Part shown: piece by piece, positions 34,775 through 47,484 of the stretch
Layout of the letters: every line of letters begins with the position of its first letter
Numbering within the stretch: the stretch's first letter is position 1
NCBI GenBank assembly: GCA_036874045.1
Contig: JAZBRI010000011.1
Span: forward strand, 15,704,001 to 15,768,000
Source of the DNA: Cymodocea nodosa
Taxonomy: Eukaryota; Streptophyta; Magnoliopsida; Alismatales; Cymodoceaceae
Length of the DNA stretch: 64,000 nucleotides
Reading direction: 5' to 3'
The notes under the pieces: model-generated
Database searches by the model: none
What the model was told of the DNA's origin: nothing
What the model saw: only the letters and a program-made list of their open reading frames with translations
Translations under genes and position numbers: made by a program

Positions 34775-36722
34775 TCAGGCGGTCTGGAAAAGCCGGTAGA
34801 CTTTGAGATCGGTCACGACTCCGGCGATGGAGCCGGCAGCCGCGGCGAGAGAAACGATGAAACAAGCCAAACTGAGCATCTGCAGGCAAACCCATCTGGT
34901 GCTCCACTTGGGTATTCTCCTCTGGACTATGTACATCTCCACCGGGAAGAACACGGTCAGTGGCCAGAACCCAAGGGCTCCCAGGATTCCGACCACGTCG
35001 TTGAAGAAAGGGAGGAGCATGGCGATAATGGTGGTGACGACGACGAACGCCGTTCGCCAAACCAGGCGGAAGAGGTTGAGGTTGTAGGAGGAAATGGACG
35101 TGAAGGGGACGGGGATGGGGATGTGGATCTCCCTGGTGACGAACCCCGACTTGGGCCACCGCTGGAGTGCCCACTTCTCGACGAACGCAAAGAGAGGTTG
35201 GCAGAAGACTTGATAGGCTCCCACGAGGTGGACCACGATGGCGACGTTGGCGATGTCGAGGAGCCAGTAGGGGTTGTAGAAGCCGAAACCGGTGAGGAGG
35301 TTGCCGGGGGCGTCGTCGCCGAAGGCGGCGTAGCCAAAGCAACCGCACGCCAGGTAGAACGTCGTCGTCACCGCAACGCTGATCATCGTCGCCTTCTTCA
35401 TCGTCTTCGCCTCCGACGGCGGTGATCTTAGCGTGTCCTGCCACAGCGAAACACAAACACCCTTCGATGGTTGGAAACCTTCAGGTGCGATGTCGTACCG
35501 ATCATGGAAAATGGAGATGCCATTACCTGAATCTCGATGAGGATGATGGAGTAGGTGTATGCGAAAGCTATGTTGCCGAAGGCCTGCAAGCTCCTCCATA
35601 TCTTCTGCGTCTCAGTAACGGCGCCGACGCTGATGCCGGTCATGCTTCCTTTGACGCCGCCGTTGGCTGCGCGACGTACATGGACAACGACACAGTCAGA
35701 ACACGGACGTGAAACGAAACCAATGGGTCTGTGATCGAACGATCTCGTTCCGTTACCTGAAACCTGGAGGATTCCAAGAACAAGTCCAATGGAGGAGTAG
35801 GCGAAGGACATGACGGCGGCAACGATCGAGAGCCACCAGATCTGGTCAAAGTCAGGGATCTGCGAGAAGAGGATCTCCACGATACCAAACATGATCATGT
35901 ACGGGTTGCTGGAGACATGGCATGGGCTGCTGTCGCCTTTGGTGTGGAAGCAATTAGACTTCTTCACTGCCCTGCTCATTCCGTTCTTTGTGAGAACCAG
36001 ACCAAGAAAACAGAGGGAAAGACGGCAAGAAGAAGGAAGCGCTCAAGTCATGTGTGTACTCACATCATGCTAATGGAGGCGGCAATGGTGTAACCAATGG
36101 CCATACCGAAGAGATTTAGGTACTGGATGAACCCACATAACTTAACCTTCGCGCCGCCTGCAAGAAGAAGAGGGGAAAAAAAGAAAAATGAATTAATGTC
36201 AGCGAAGAAGAAGAAGGGGAAGGAGAAGTGCAAGAGGCCGGTTTTGGGTGGTGGCGAATTACTTACCGAGATTGGAGCGGACGGTGTCCATGTAGTTGTA
36301 GTTCCTCTTGCCGGTGACATGGTCGCCTGTCCTGTAACAGTCAGCCAGGAGGCTGGAAGTGTAGTTGATGACAAAGGCGAAAAGTATCATAACGGCAGGT
36401 CCTGCGACCCAGCCGAGCTGTCCAATGGCCCATGCCAGAGACAGCACCCCTGACCCAATCACGGCGGTTATGATATGTGCACTCGCCGTCAACACCGTCC
36501 CTGCAGGGGAAGACCACAAACACCAACGTCAGTGGCAAAACACCAAGTCCAACACCATCGACCTCCTTCCCTCTAATTACCTGTTCTTTTCAGGCGACCA
36601 TCGTCGTCGTAGCACTTGGAACCGCCACCATCCTCCGTGTCCTGGCCAAGCTCCAAGGCCAACACATCCATGGAGGGGAAGGCCTGGCGCTGGTTGTACC
36701 TCCCACTACCGTTATCTCCCAT
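34775..36722 (-). CDS. Amino acid permease (AAP, AAAP family), complete, 6 exons
   Basis: Minus-strand exons are 36722-36581, 36500-36267, 36157-36064, 35971-35757, 35666-35527 and 35437-34775, giving 495 residues in consistent phase. After a hydrophilic N-terminus of about 47 residues comes [20 protein letters not shown], then [19 protein letters not shown], the start of the AAP membrane core. Later landmarks are [66 protein letters not shown] and [20 protein letters not shown]. These are typical of H+-coupled plasma-membrane importers of neutral and acidic amino acids, used in phloem loading and root uptake. The exon 4 acceptor was set at 35972 so that [12 protein letters not shown] is restored. 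The gene is strikingly GC-rich next to its neighbours. Which AAP it is cannot be told here. Confidence 0.94.
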
Positions 36723-37021
36723 CCTATTAATTAAATTACTCGTGTCTGGGGGTGTATATATATGCTAATAAATACAAGAAACTAAGATGCTTTAATGGAA
36801 GGAACAGAGGGGTTGGCGGTGGCTTGTGTTTTTCTCGTCTGAGTAATTGGTGTCGCCGTTGATTCCTTTGGAATGGAATGCTGTGAACGATGAGATCAAT
36901 TAGCCCAACACAGCTCAAGGACTCGCACACAAAACCAGAAGAGAAGCCTTCGACTAGGGTTGGGGGAGGAAGAAGAGATCAGGTGTGAGGCGTATGGGAG
37001 TGGGGGGGGGGGGGGGGAGGT

Positions 37022-37030
37022 GTATATATA
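37022..37030 (-). promoter_or_regulatory. TATA box candidate for the permease gene
   Basis: On the minus strand CCCTATATATACACC lies about 300 bases before the ATG at 36722. A second TATATATA stretch at 36753-36764 is too near the start codon to be useful. A 16-base G run (37002-37017) sits between the box and the gene. Confidence 0.4.
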
Positions 37031-37724
37031 GGGGGATGAACGAAGCATGCCAGCACGTGGAAGGACATTGCTTTTCCAATGAGCGTGGATGTGGAGGTCA
37101 ACCTGGCCATTTCTTCTCTTTCCAATAATGTTTTACTTATATTAATATTTAATCCTGAACCCCTTTCCTTAATCATATATAACAGAGTGATACAATAATA
37201 ACAATGCATGTGAACTTGAGTAAAACATCAAGTATAGACATGCACGTTTGCACGTAGAGATGCAAGGGGTGAAATAAAATATTTTTTAATTGATAGAATT
37301 TAATTCTGATGGATTTAATTTATTACGCATGCACGTTTGGAAGAATAAGCAGAACGAAGATATACTCTTACCGTACGTTCTAACGCAAAATCATTGGGTT
37401 CACATCCACACCCTTTCGCCCCGGATACCATGCACGGAATAAAAATGGAAGGTTATTAACGCACGATTAATTAATCACAAACAAACGATTAAACCTCTCT
37501 TCTTTAATTTGATTCTTTTATTAATTTATTTAAATGAGCTTAAAATTATCTTCGTCTCTCTCTTACTTACTTATAGTCTACAGCTATAATGCGAGAGACT
37601 TCGATTATCAAGTCCAACCGAGTTGCTTAACAAGTCAAGTAAAATTTCTAGATATAGTGTGTACGAGGTAAATAATGATTTAAAATAGTACCATGACCTT
37701 GTGAAGAAAGAATTCATGTTTAGG

Positions 37725-37725
<1 letters not shown>

Positions 37726-37757
<32 letters not shown>
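37726..37757. repeat. TTA trinucleotide microsatellite
   Basis: About ten TTA units in a row. Confidence 0.93.
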
Positions 37758-38191
37758 AAATAACTTACAGAATTCGATCAGGCTAAGTCCTGTCCTGTCC
37801 TGTCCTCATTCTGCGTTTTCTATGGGCAACCAGATATCTTCTTCCAATCTTGAGGAACATTGACGAGTTAATTAATTAACCACAGACCAGTGGAGCTTAT
37901 ATTGGATGGTTGTGGTGCTGTTGCACAATCAATCTTTTCATGGAACACTATTACATTCTAGGATTCTCCACCGGAGCATGCATGGAATAATGCAGACTTG
38001 CAAGCTTCAATACATTGTGTGTACCCAACCTTTTATTATTCCATCTCTCAACAATTGTATTTTCTGATGATATAATATTTTTGTTTGATTTCAACGATCA
38101 TTTTTTCCATCTATACTGACCAAACAGGCCATGAAGATCCCCCAGCTTCATTCTTGGTGATGAAAGAAGCAAGAACATGTATAGACATGAG

Positions 38192-38214
38192 ATATATATA
38201 TATATATATATATA
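38192..38214. repeat. TA dinucleotide microsatellite
   Basis: About eleven TA units in an AT-rich region. Confidence 0.9.
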
Positions 38215-39070
38215 ATTAAATTACCCTGCGGGCCATTTGCTCTCTTACACAAAACCTCATCCAACCCTTCAGAAGGAAGGTGTAAGATTTTATATGCAGT
38301 TTCTTACATTCATATTAATTCCTTTGATTTATAAGATTTAATCCAGTGGATAGAATATGACATATGTGTTGTTTATGCTGGTTTTCTCAATTCCCTCAAA
38401 TCATGGGTTCTTTCTTTGCAAGCACCTTAATAAATTGTGGGGTTTACTTCATAATTAGTTTGTGGTAGTGAATATCTGACTTCCCATTAATTTCTGATTG
38501 CAGTTATCATTGTAATTATCTTTCCAAGTAGATTTTTTTTTTTTTTTCAAAATTAAGAATTTCTCGTGGGTCTATTTTTTCAAAGAGAGGATGGAAAGAC
38601 TTCCTTTTGATTTTTATACACAATCTCGTGTATGTTATAGTAATATATATATATTAAAAAAGGTAATTGAATATTAAAGGTTCATCACTCATCTTCTAAT
38701 CCTAACAATGTTTAAATTCCATTAGCTGCATTATCATTCATTTCAATTTGAACAATTTTCAATTCTGGTAAACTTAAATTATTCCCTAAGGGGAAAATAA
38801 TGTTACCTTTACGATAGATATTTTACCTTCAATCTCGGATTGTTTTCGTCGCTGTTTGGTATTTTTTTGAAAAATATTTATCTTATAAAGGAAATTCTCC
38901 TTTGGAAACTGTTTTTGGTATTATTTTTCAAATTTTGTGGTATATAAATCATTTTAATAATCTTATATTGTATTTATGAATTCGAAAATATACTGAATAT
39001 CTTAATCTTAAAAAATGTTGCATTTTATTTTATTTTATTTTTTTTAAATAAAAAAAAAAAAAAAAAAAAA

Positions 39071-39480
39071 TGTAACGCAGCAGTGGCAATGGGAAGGAGG
39101 AGGTCGGTAGCTACAGCGGCGGCGGTGGGAGGGACGGAAGAAGACGGCAGTGGCGTGGTAGGACGGCGGTGGCAAAAGGCAAGGGCAACCAGCAGTGCTG
39201 GGAGAGAAGGAGGCAGGTGGCATCGGCGTAATGGGACGACGATGACGGAGAGATAGAAGCAGACGACAGGAAGGAAAGGAAGAGGTCGACCGGAGGAGGA
39301 AGTCACGAATCGGCGCAGCCACCGAAAGGTCTGACCGACAACGATGGAAAGCCGTTCGTCAAAAGGTCTGGCCGAGACAACGAACGACGAACAAGGCAGA
39401 AGAAGCCTTCGCTGTTTTCTATCTTCGATGGCAGTGATGGATGGATGGCCACTCTGCCTCGATCCGGTCACCAGATTTGA
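39071..39480. other. GC-rich island in AT-rich surroundings
   Basis: Directly after A-rich and T-rich homopolymers (39020-39070), about 400 bases of GC-rich, GGCGGTGG-type sequence appear. A related GATGCAGTGGCAATGGCGAG segment recurs near 39700. Open frames on both strands are low-complexity (Ser/Pro/Arg/Leu) and unconvincing. A retroelement leader or a captured gene fragment are both possible. Confidence 0.35.
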
Positions 39481-41365
39481 CTTGATCGTTGTCAATTCCG
39501 TGGACTGCAAAACAACAAAATGCATACCATCAACCTTGAGATCTTCAAGGTATCGTTATTTGTTTCGAGTCTTGTTGGGTTGTTGTCTGCTTCGTTAAGA
39601 CTGGTTCTTCTGCTCAGTACCACTGGGAGAGGGAATCAATCATTCATTCCTATGCTGGGAATCGACGCCGGCAATCTAGAAAGAGAGACACAAAAAAGAT
39701 GCAGTGGCAATGGCGAGCTGAGTGAGGGTACTCCATGTGCTTTCGTATATTATCAAATTTTCGGTTAAATTTGGTAACTTTAAATTTCTTCTGCTACTTT
39801 GGTTTATTTTAAACCATTCAATTCTTCTCTCTTGAATTATGCATTCTTTAATCTAGCTATTAAATTTTTATAACGGAACGTAAGATTAATCGTATCATAC
39901 ATACTGTTGCTGGCAATTCAAGATAAATATCACTACCCTGTTACAGTCCATTGGTCGGCCACAAGTTCAAAATCCTATTGGGAGCACTTTTTGGGATCCT
40001 ATTCCTCTCCGACCCTTCACGATTGAAGAAGCCGGTCAAATTATTGCATCTTCATCTTCAAATACATGGTGAGATTATTTAGTGATTTTTCTTTTTTGAA
40101 AATATCGATCAAATGCCGATGATCCAACCATTCATTCCATCACAGATAATCTAAATTAAGCATATAGAGATCGAATCCTGTTGGATTCCCCACAATTAAT
40201 TATAAGAGAGAGGATCTCACCCCCCTCCCTTTCCCTTGTGGGGCTCCTGCTACACTTCTTTGCACAAAGAAAGTTGTGTCTTCTAGGGTTTTTTTAATTA
40301 GGATATTCTGAAGGGTAGATTCCTAGATCGGTATCATCAAATCAAATTCCGATAACGATTTAACTTTGACGAAGCATGAGCGCCATCAACTTTGAAAGAG
40401 AATATGACCTCTCACTTCTTGAAGAGGAAGTGTGGTGTAGTGCTTTGAGTGGCATGATTGACCCTTGTGGTCATCCGAAATTGCCCACTTTAGCTTCATT
40501 ATCGATCGCTTTAACTTTTTGATCTCATGGTGCGGATGGATTTGAGGACACCTTGCTTTCCAATCGTGGGACGGCGTCCACGGAATGGTGTATGATAATC
40601 TAAATGAATGGGTGAGATTGAGATTTAAATTAAACATATGATGAATCTTCTGCTCATTACCGATTAATAAATAAGCGGCGAACGTGGGTCCAACAGAGGG
40701 GCCGGAGACGATCAGGATCGGCACCGACCGAATCCCCTCCTCCCTTCCTCCCTTCCTCGCACACCCCTTTTGACTTCTTTTTGGGCATGCGTTGATCTTC
40801 GTCCCACCGCGTGTCCTCTTGTTTCCTAAAGAAACCTTTCGACCACCCAAATGATGGGCGATCGGCGATGTTTGCTCCAGTGGCGTGATGAGGACGGACG
40901 GAGGGACGAGGAAACTCCGACTCGGAGCTTCTGATGTTGTGCATCCTGTGTTTTCTACCACCGATCCAGATTAGTTGTCCACCGTCAAAATTGTCATTTT
41001 TGATAATGATAATAGTAAATTTCACATAATAAAAATTATAAACACGCACATACATATAAAAATAAAGAATTTCCCAAAGTAAAAGTTCCTGTACTCACGG
41101 CTCTTGGAAATAGAGCAGGACTGCCTGTATCTTCTCTGCAGCCACGCAAAGAGGCAAGAGGGAGAGGAAATCCCTCAGATTGAGTAGACAAGCATAACAC
41201 CGTATGTAGGCTACTTAATTTTAAAATCAGAAGACCGAGATATACTCAGGTAACTTTTCCATCTTTCACAGGAAACAAACAAGACAACCAACATCCAAAA
41301 TGCATCTTTGAACAAGTTTTCCATCTTGTACAGAGGAGAACCCAGCCTGGATCTGAAACTCTGGA

Positions 41366-44300
41366 CTAGTGTCGGATTCGCTTGACGTTCGCCTCAGGGA
41401 CATTGATGTCATTGCATGGCATCATGGGGACCTGCATTGCCAGATGCCGATGGTATGAGTTCCCACTTCTATCAATAGAAACACGTTCCAAAAAAAAATT
41501 CAACCTTTCACAAGTGTAACAACAACAATAACCAATTCAAATTAGTTCAAGTGAATCAGGACTGCCATACATATTTCCTTTTAACGTTCGGATCTAAGCG
41601 TGTCTGTCTATAAGTGTGGCAATATCATGAAATGAAAAGAAACATTTCCTTGCATGCTCCCAAAAAAAGTATTGAATTATTTCTATGTCGCTTTTATCAC
41701 ATCAACGATCGAGTTGGATATAAAACTTTAACGAGTGATCGTCAACTATATCACAATTCACCTCGGCAGAGGAAAAACTGAGCAAACTTACATTTTCCTC
41801 AGGAACTATAGCATATCTTATCGACGGTGAGACCCACATTTTGCCTGCCAAGAAAATACGGTTTAAGTATGTCAACGGTTGCAGCTACGCAGGGAGAAGA
41901 GGTGAGAATTTTCTCAAACCCGGAAGATACGAAGATGCCCACCTGATGAGCTTTCTGGTTTAGAGGAGTCTAATTTCTTGCATGCAGAACCATCAGTGCT
42001 CAAGGCTTCAATTAACTTGGGTTTATTGCTGTACAAATCAACAGAACTACATGGGAATCGAGTATGGATACTTCCATGGATTTAAAATTAATAATAACCA
42101 ACATAAACCATCCCATTCTCTCTAATATGTGCTACGGCTAACATGCACAGGTTGCCTGTAGAAAATATTGGCCAATGTTAGAAGTGAAGATATGCTTTCG
42201 AGAATGACAGAAAGACTGCCTTTTCATTTATTTATTTATTTATTAAAATGCAACAAATATGCCCTTCTTTTAATGCAATGAGCAATTGATTACTCATTGA
42301 CAATTTAGAAAATATTTTGTATATTTGTAGATATAAGTAAACATGTTTTAAGCAGCCTTGATATTCGACTCTTCAATCTTCGTAACCTCAATAGTATAAT
42401 CTAGATGTAAGTAGCCCAAGTTAACATACAACAAAGCATATATTGCCTGCCTTTCCACATATTTTATCCAACCCAAGCACTGACCAACAAAAGAATAGGT
42501 GCGGTGCGCACTTGTGATTTCAACAAAAAATTGGCTGGAAATTACCTATCTAGCGAATCACCATGGCCAAGCTGCCCACTTGTGCCCCTGCCCCAGGAGA
42601 AAACGTTTTGCTTCTCTGTCAATGCAAGCGTATGCCTCCATCCACAAGACACTTGCACAACATTCTGTAGATATATAAATACAGATAAGATTAGGGTGTC
42701 TGGTAAAAAAAATACATGAAGAACCATCCTGTATCAGCACTTGTAATTTGTAAAGCTTAGATTTCTAGCCTTGCCTCTCCATTGGGTAGTTCAACTTGCA
42801 TAGGAGAGCAATGATCAGCATCATCGCCGGCACCAACTTGCCCAAACTGTGATGAATAGATAAAAAGAAAGTCACAGTGTCTAGAGAAAGCACCAACCTA
42901 ATTATTTCTTTTTACTACACAACAATAATTTTTCTTGAAAAAATGAATATAGATGCGAGAAATCTATGAAATATAGCATATCTAGGTGATTTACCAGAAA
43001 CTTCAGCTTGTTAGTCAAGCAATATTATTGTTCTCAGTTATCTGTTTCTCTGGATAAGATATACTACTGCCTCAGCAATTAGAGTTGACTTCCGCTCATT
43101 ATGTTCATACAATAATTACTTGTATCCATCATAAATGCTCTGAAAAAAAAATTAAGTTGACTGACCTGAAATGGGGGTTTTCAGTAATAAAAAGTTGTTT
43201 ACCTTATTCCATCCCCAACCATATAGTTTTCCATCAGTAGTGAGTGCCATTGTGTGCCTCCATCCTCCTGATATCTGATGTTAGCAGAAATAACAAAGTC
43301 ATGAATTATGATAAAGAACAACATAAGTGCGGACACTTAGTGGTGTTATGTTATGTACTTATTTTGCTATCATGTTTAACATTTTCTTGTATAATTTAGT
43401 AAAATTATTATTGGTTATTGAAAAATATAAATTCAAACATGTTGAAAATATATTTGCATCAAGTTTTATGTTTACATAATTAATAATCCAATTTAAATTG
43501 CTAAAAATGTATAATTGGTCAAACTCTATTTTATTCATATTAAATGGGATAATGATCATGTCAAAATAAACTTTTTCCATTATATAAATATTTCAAAATA
43601 GTTTAAAAAAATCCTGAATAATTATTGTTTTCTGTAATTATCAAGACATCATATCCAATCAAAATTTCCCAACTCCATACGGGTCGATTATCAAACCAAC
43701 GTCAAACACAAGCTGATATCTCTACTAAAACATCATTTTGGATTTAGAGTTAAAAAGTAATGCCCATAAATCATATTGCATTTGCTGTGTGAACCATGGG
43801 AGAGAAGCTCAACCGTCTTGATGATTTTAGTGAAACTGGAAAATAAAGCTGGGTTTCAGTGCCAATAAGAACTTCAAGAACTATGTTACACGTTTACACT
43901 ATTTTGTTTCAGTGACTGGATATTACTCAGCAAACACATTAGATAAGCTTTCTTCCTTAGTTGAGGTTGTTGATCGGTAAGATCTCGCATGTCCCAAGCA
44001 TCAAAATCTGAAGAAACTCCTTTGGTTATGAATGGCTCTTATGAACAAAATCAAGATGTTTTTATAAAGCTCCTGTAAAATATAGGGCTGCACATTTTAA
44101 AGGACAGCCCAAAGTATATGGATGTGATGCATAGAAAAACTATAACATTTTAAATTTATTTACCAGAATTGATTGATTAGACGATAAATTTGCATTAACA
44201 TGTGATCTTTATAGTTAGTTACAAATCGTTCATTATGGTGGCAAGTTATAAAATGGCAGTAGAATAACCTGTGATATGCAGCTGTGGCTTAAAACATCCA

Positions 44301-47300
44301 AACGATGAGGGACAAGATGATCCTCAAAGTCGCCATGTCCTAGCTGTCCATATTTGCTCCATCCATATGTATGCAAACTACCACAAGATGATACAGTTAT
44401 TGTGTGACGCCACCCACATGCAACAAGCACCATTTTTTGACCCTGATGCATTGAAAACATGGTAAAACAAGATAGAAAGTGTAACAAGTGTTAAAGTAAG
44501 AATAAAATAAACACTTATGCAAACATACGATAGTTCAACTTCCTGAAATAAATAACTTTTAGTGCAAAAAGAGAATAAGGCAGAAGAAAGAAACCAGAAT
44601 AGAAAATTACTCTAAAGCAAGCTAGTAAAGCTCTTGATTCCACAATACTTAATCGCATAAAGCAAGAGAGAGAAAAAAACATAAATTCATAACAAAAAGT
44701 AACAGAAGAATTTCATCCAGTAGATGGGTTGATGCTGACAATCCATAAAATATTGGACTGTGAAGTCCCTCAAACAACACTACATCCATCAGAATATAGC
44801 TAAAACAAAAATTCATATCAAAAGCTCATACAATTTTAGATAGTGGCAGGATTATAGCATGTACTATGGTAAGATGGGCTTGATCTCTTGAAATATCAAA
44901 TCACAACGTGCAAGATAGATAAACTGGTTGGTCGGCATACATCAACAGCAGAAACTTTTTCTGGAACAAGACGATCACATCTGTCTCCTAGACCCAAATT
45001 TCCATAACGTCCCCAACCCCATCCGTAGAGATCACCATCTTCAGTGACTGCCGCAGTATGTTCTGCACCAGCAGCTATCATTTTGACAGCCTTTCCCTAC
45101 ACAAAGTTCCAAAGGAAAAGATTCATCACATATATCTATAGAGCATTTCCTCAAATATCTGTCTTCGTTTAGCTGAAATAACAGCTACAGTGGAATGGAA
45201 CGTGCAGAAATTTTCCAGAATGTTTGTCACTATAATACATACAAATGTCTGCATGCTTTCATATGATATGATGAATAATTTTTTCTGAATAGATATTTTG
45301 TATCTCTATTCTTAAAGTTAACACTAGATAAGAACTATGAGAGTATTGAACCAGGAATACGGTCAAGAAAACAGAGGATGACAGTGTCAGACACCTTGAA
45401 TACTTGGATCTTTTGTGGTAGAAGAGAATCTTCAGTATTTCCCAGACCAAGTTGCCCATTTTGGTTACGTCCCCAGCTTTACAAACAATGTAAAAATGTA
45501 CAAATAATGTATGAACAGCATAATTATATGTGAAAAAGAATTGAAATCATAAAAAATGTAGAGCCTGGAACCAAAATGAGAATGTTGTATATTGCAAAAA
45601 TATCACACCCAAAATCAAGCTTTTGTTAGCGTTAATAGAAACTCTAAAGTAATGTGAGGTGTCTTTGGAAGAACATGGGTATTTCTCTGACCAAGAAATA
45701 AATACATCAAACAGCACAGTTGAAAATTTTGGTAAGAATTTCATAGTCCAAAGCAGGAAGTTTCTTTCTGAAAATTGTAGTACAAGTTTAGTAGTTCAGC
45801 TGCCAACCTCTGCACTTCCCCGTCAATGGTCACTGCCAAACAATGGCTATCGCCACATGCAATTTGCTTGATCTTTATGCCTTGTAAAGCTTTAATAGGC
45901 TGAGGAATAAATACATCACTAGAATTTCCATGACCTAACCTTCCAAAATCACCCCTGTGACAAACAAATTGCAAATTCTCATGCTGCACATATACACAAA
46001 AAACAGAATAGGCAACAGAGATGTCTTTTGTAATTGAAATTGTGTCCACAAGATTTAAATTGACATATAAGACGAAAATTTCCATGTAAAACATATCAAG
46101 ATCCTACAAGAAAGACAACTTTAAATTTCTTCACAATTACAAGCATAAAAATCCTTTTAGATGAAATTGTGCACAACTATATCCACAGCATATGGATTTG
46201 TGATACATAATTTGATATGGATTGTGTCCACATAATTTGATACACAATCACCAGAATGCATTTTCATTGAACCTACCTGTCTGAAGATTTTTATTAGCAT
46301 ACAAAAGAAGAAGAAAATGTTCATGTAAAACAAAAAATAAGATTCTATAAAGTTCTTCACCACTGGTAGAACAACAACAAATAGCAGAAATGCTGCATAA
46401 ACGTATATAGGGCACATGGACTTGTGATACTTATGTGGCATCAAGTAAGAAATAATTAAGGTTGCGACTGGTAAAGGGAAAAAACAAACCATCCCCAGCT
46501 AAAGATTTGTGTTGCAAGTTCAGAATATGCAGTTGTATGGTCAGCTCCACAAGTAATTGATACTATGTCCTGCCCATCTAACGCACTCACTAGTGTTGGC
46601 CAAAGGCGATCTTCAGCATCCCCATGGCCCAACTGCCCATCCTCTCCACGTCCCCACGAACAAACAACGTTGCCGGCTGCACCAAGTCAATTAGCGATGT
46701 AGATCTTGTCAATCTATCATCATTGATAAGTAGTTCGCCTTGTATCATCAAGAACAAGGCAAAACAAAATAACAAATAATTCCTACTAATGCCAGTGCGC
46801 GATAAATAGTGCTTGATTTTGAACAAAGTCAACACAGAAACGCTACCATATGCTCACTTTTTCCCTAGATTAGGTAAAACATACATAATTTACTTTGACC
46901 ATTCCCTCAGAATTTCGGCAGACGGGGGTAAGGAAAAGGTTTGATTTCAACTAAAATGAGCAATTAGAAACTGCTTCAAGGTAGAACTCTTTTTGCGCGA
47001 GCAGTTCTCTAAATCATCCAATTCATCGGAAACAAACAAAAGGCAAGTATTTTGGATTGTAACCGAGTTCCTTCAAAGCAACACAGTAAGCACATTCAGA
47101 ACCCTCCGGCACCGCGCCCCCCTTCCACAGACACACACACACAGAGAGACAAAAACAAACAAAGAAACACACAAATAAATAAATAACTCCAACAAAAACA
47201 AAATCAACGAACTTCCTACTAGTAGTCGACAGACAAAAGATCAAATTTTGAACGTTCGAACTCGGCAGCGCTGAGAACCGAGAACACGTATGACTAACCC

Positions 47301-47484
47301 CACAATCCATTCGAAGCCGAATAAAAAAATACAATAATCGTAGAGTTGTTGCGGCGAAACCCAAGTGGTAAAGGAGGGAAGGAAGGATTTTGTCGGCATT
47401 ACAGAGCAAAGCAACTGAGTGGCTCGATCCAGCGGAGATAAGCACCACATGCCGGGACGTCGGGCTCTGTAGCTCGTTCGCCAT
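41366..47484 (-). CDS. UVR8: UV-B photoreceptor UVR8, complete, 12 exons
   Basis: Minus-strand exons are 47484-47403, 46676-46490, 45954-45808, 45476-45395, 45096-44941, 44442-44269, 43274-43203, 42846-42775, 42664-42546, 42028-41943, 41844-41792 and 41431-41366. They give 431 residues, close to the 440 of Arabidopsis. The protein is a seven-bladed RCC1-type propeller: [70 protein letters not shown] and others. The three GWRHT motifs that hold the UV-B-sensing tryptophans are intact, at about W229, W281 and W333 (W233, W285 and W337 in Arabidopsis). The C-terminal tail keeps [13 protein letters not shown] with the Val-Pro pair that binds COP1, and ends [14 protein letters not shown]8 dimers split in UV-B and inhibit COP1. 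An in-frame ATG at 47499 would add five residues. The exon 8 donor is GC, not GT. Confidence 0.96.
42665..42774 (-). other. UVR8: GC-AG intron in UVR8
   Basis: The intron after [10 protein letters not shown] starts GCAAGG and ends CTACAG. The junction GAG|GCAAGG fits the GC-AG donor consensus. Joining here aligns [16 protein letters not shown] with the Arabidopsis [16 protein letters not shown] without a gap. No GT donor gives the same product. Confidence 0.8.

Larger units (their letters stand above)
36723..41365. other. Intergenic region upstream of the permease gene and downstream of UVR8
   Basis: No supported gene. Positions 36723-37030 are leader and promoter sequence of the permease gene. 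Simple repeats lie at 37726-37757 (TTA) and 38192-38214 (TA). A GC-rich island at 39071-39480, bordered on the left by A and T homopolymers, may be a transposon piece. Positions 40380-41080 have moderate GC and an open minus-strand frame that I do not trust. Confidence 0.55.

Noticed and set aside
34665..35456. Alternative 263-codon frame over the permease last exon
   Set aside because: His/Arg/Pro-rich shadow caused by high GC; the true frame holds the conserved AAP membrane segments.
39025..39525. 166-codon minus-strand frame
   Set aside because: Low-complexity Pro/Ser/Leu/Arg from GC-rich repeats, ending in a phenylalanine run encoded by a homopolymer.
40386..40961. 191-codon minus-strand frame
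   Set aside because: No motif, uneven composition, no plausible exon partners. Kept only as a low-interest observation.
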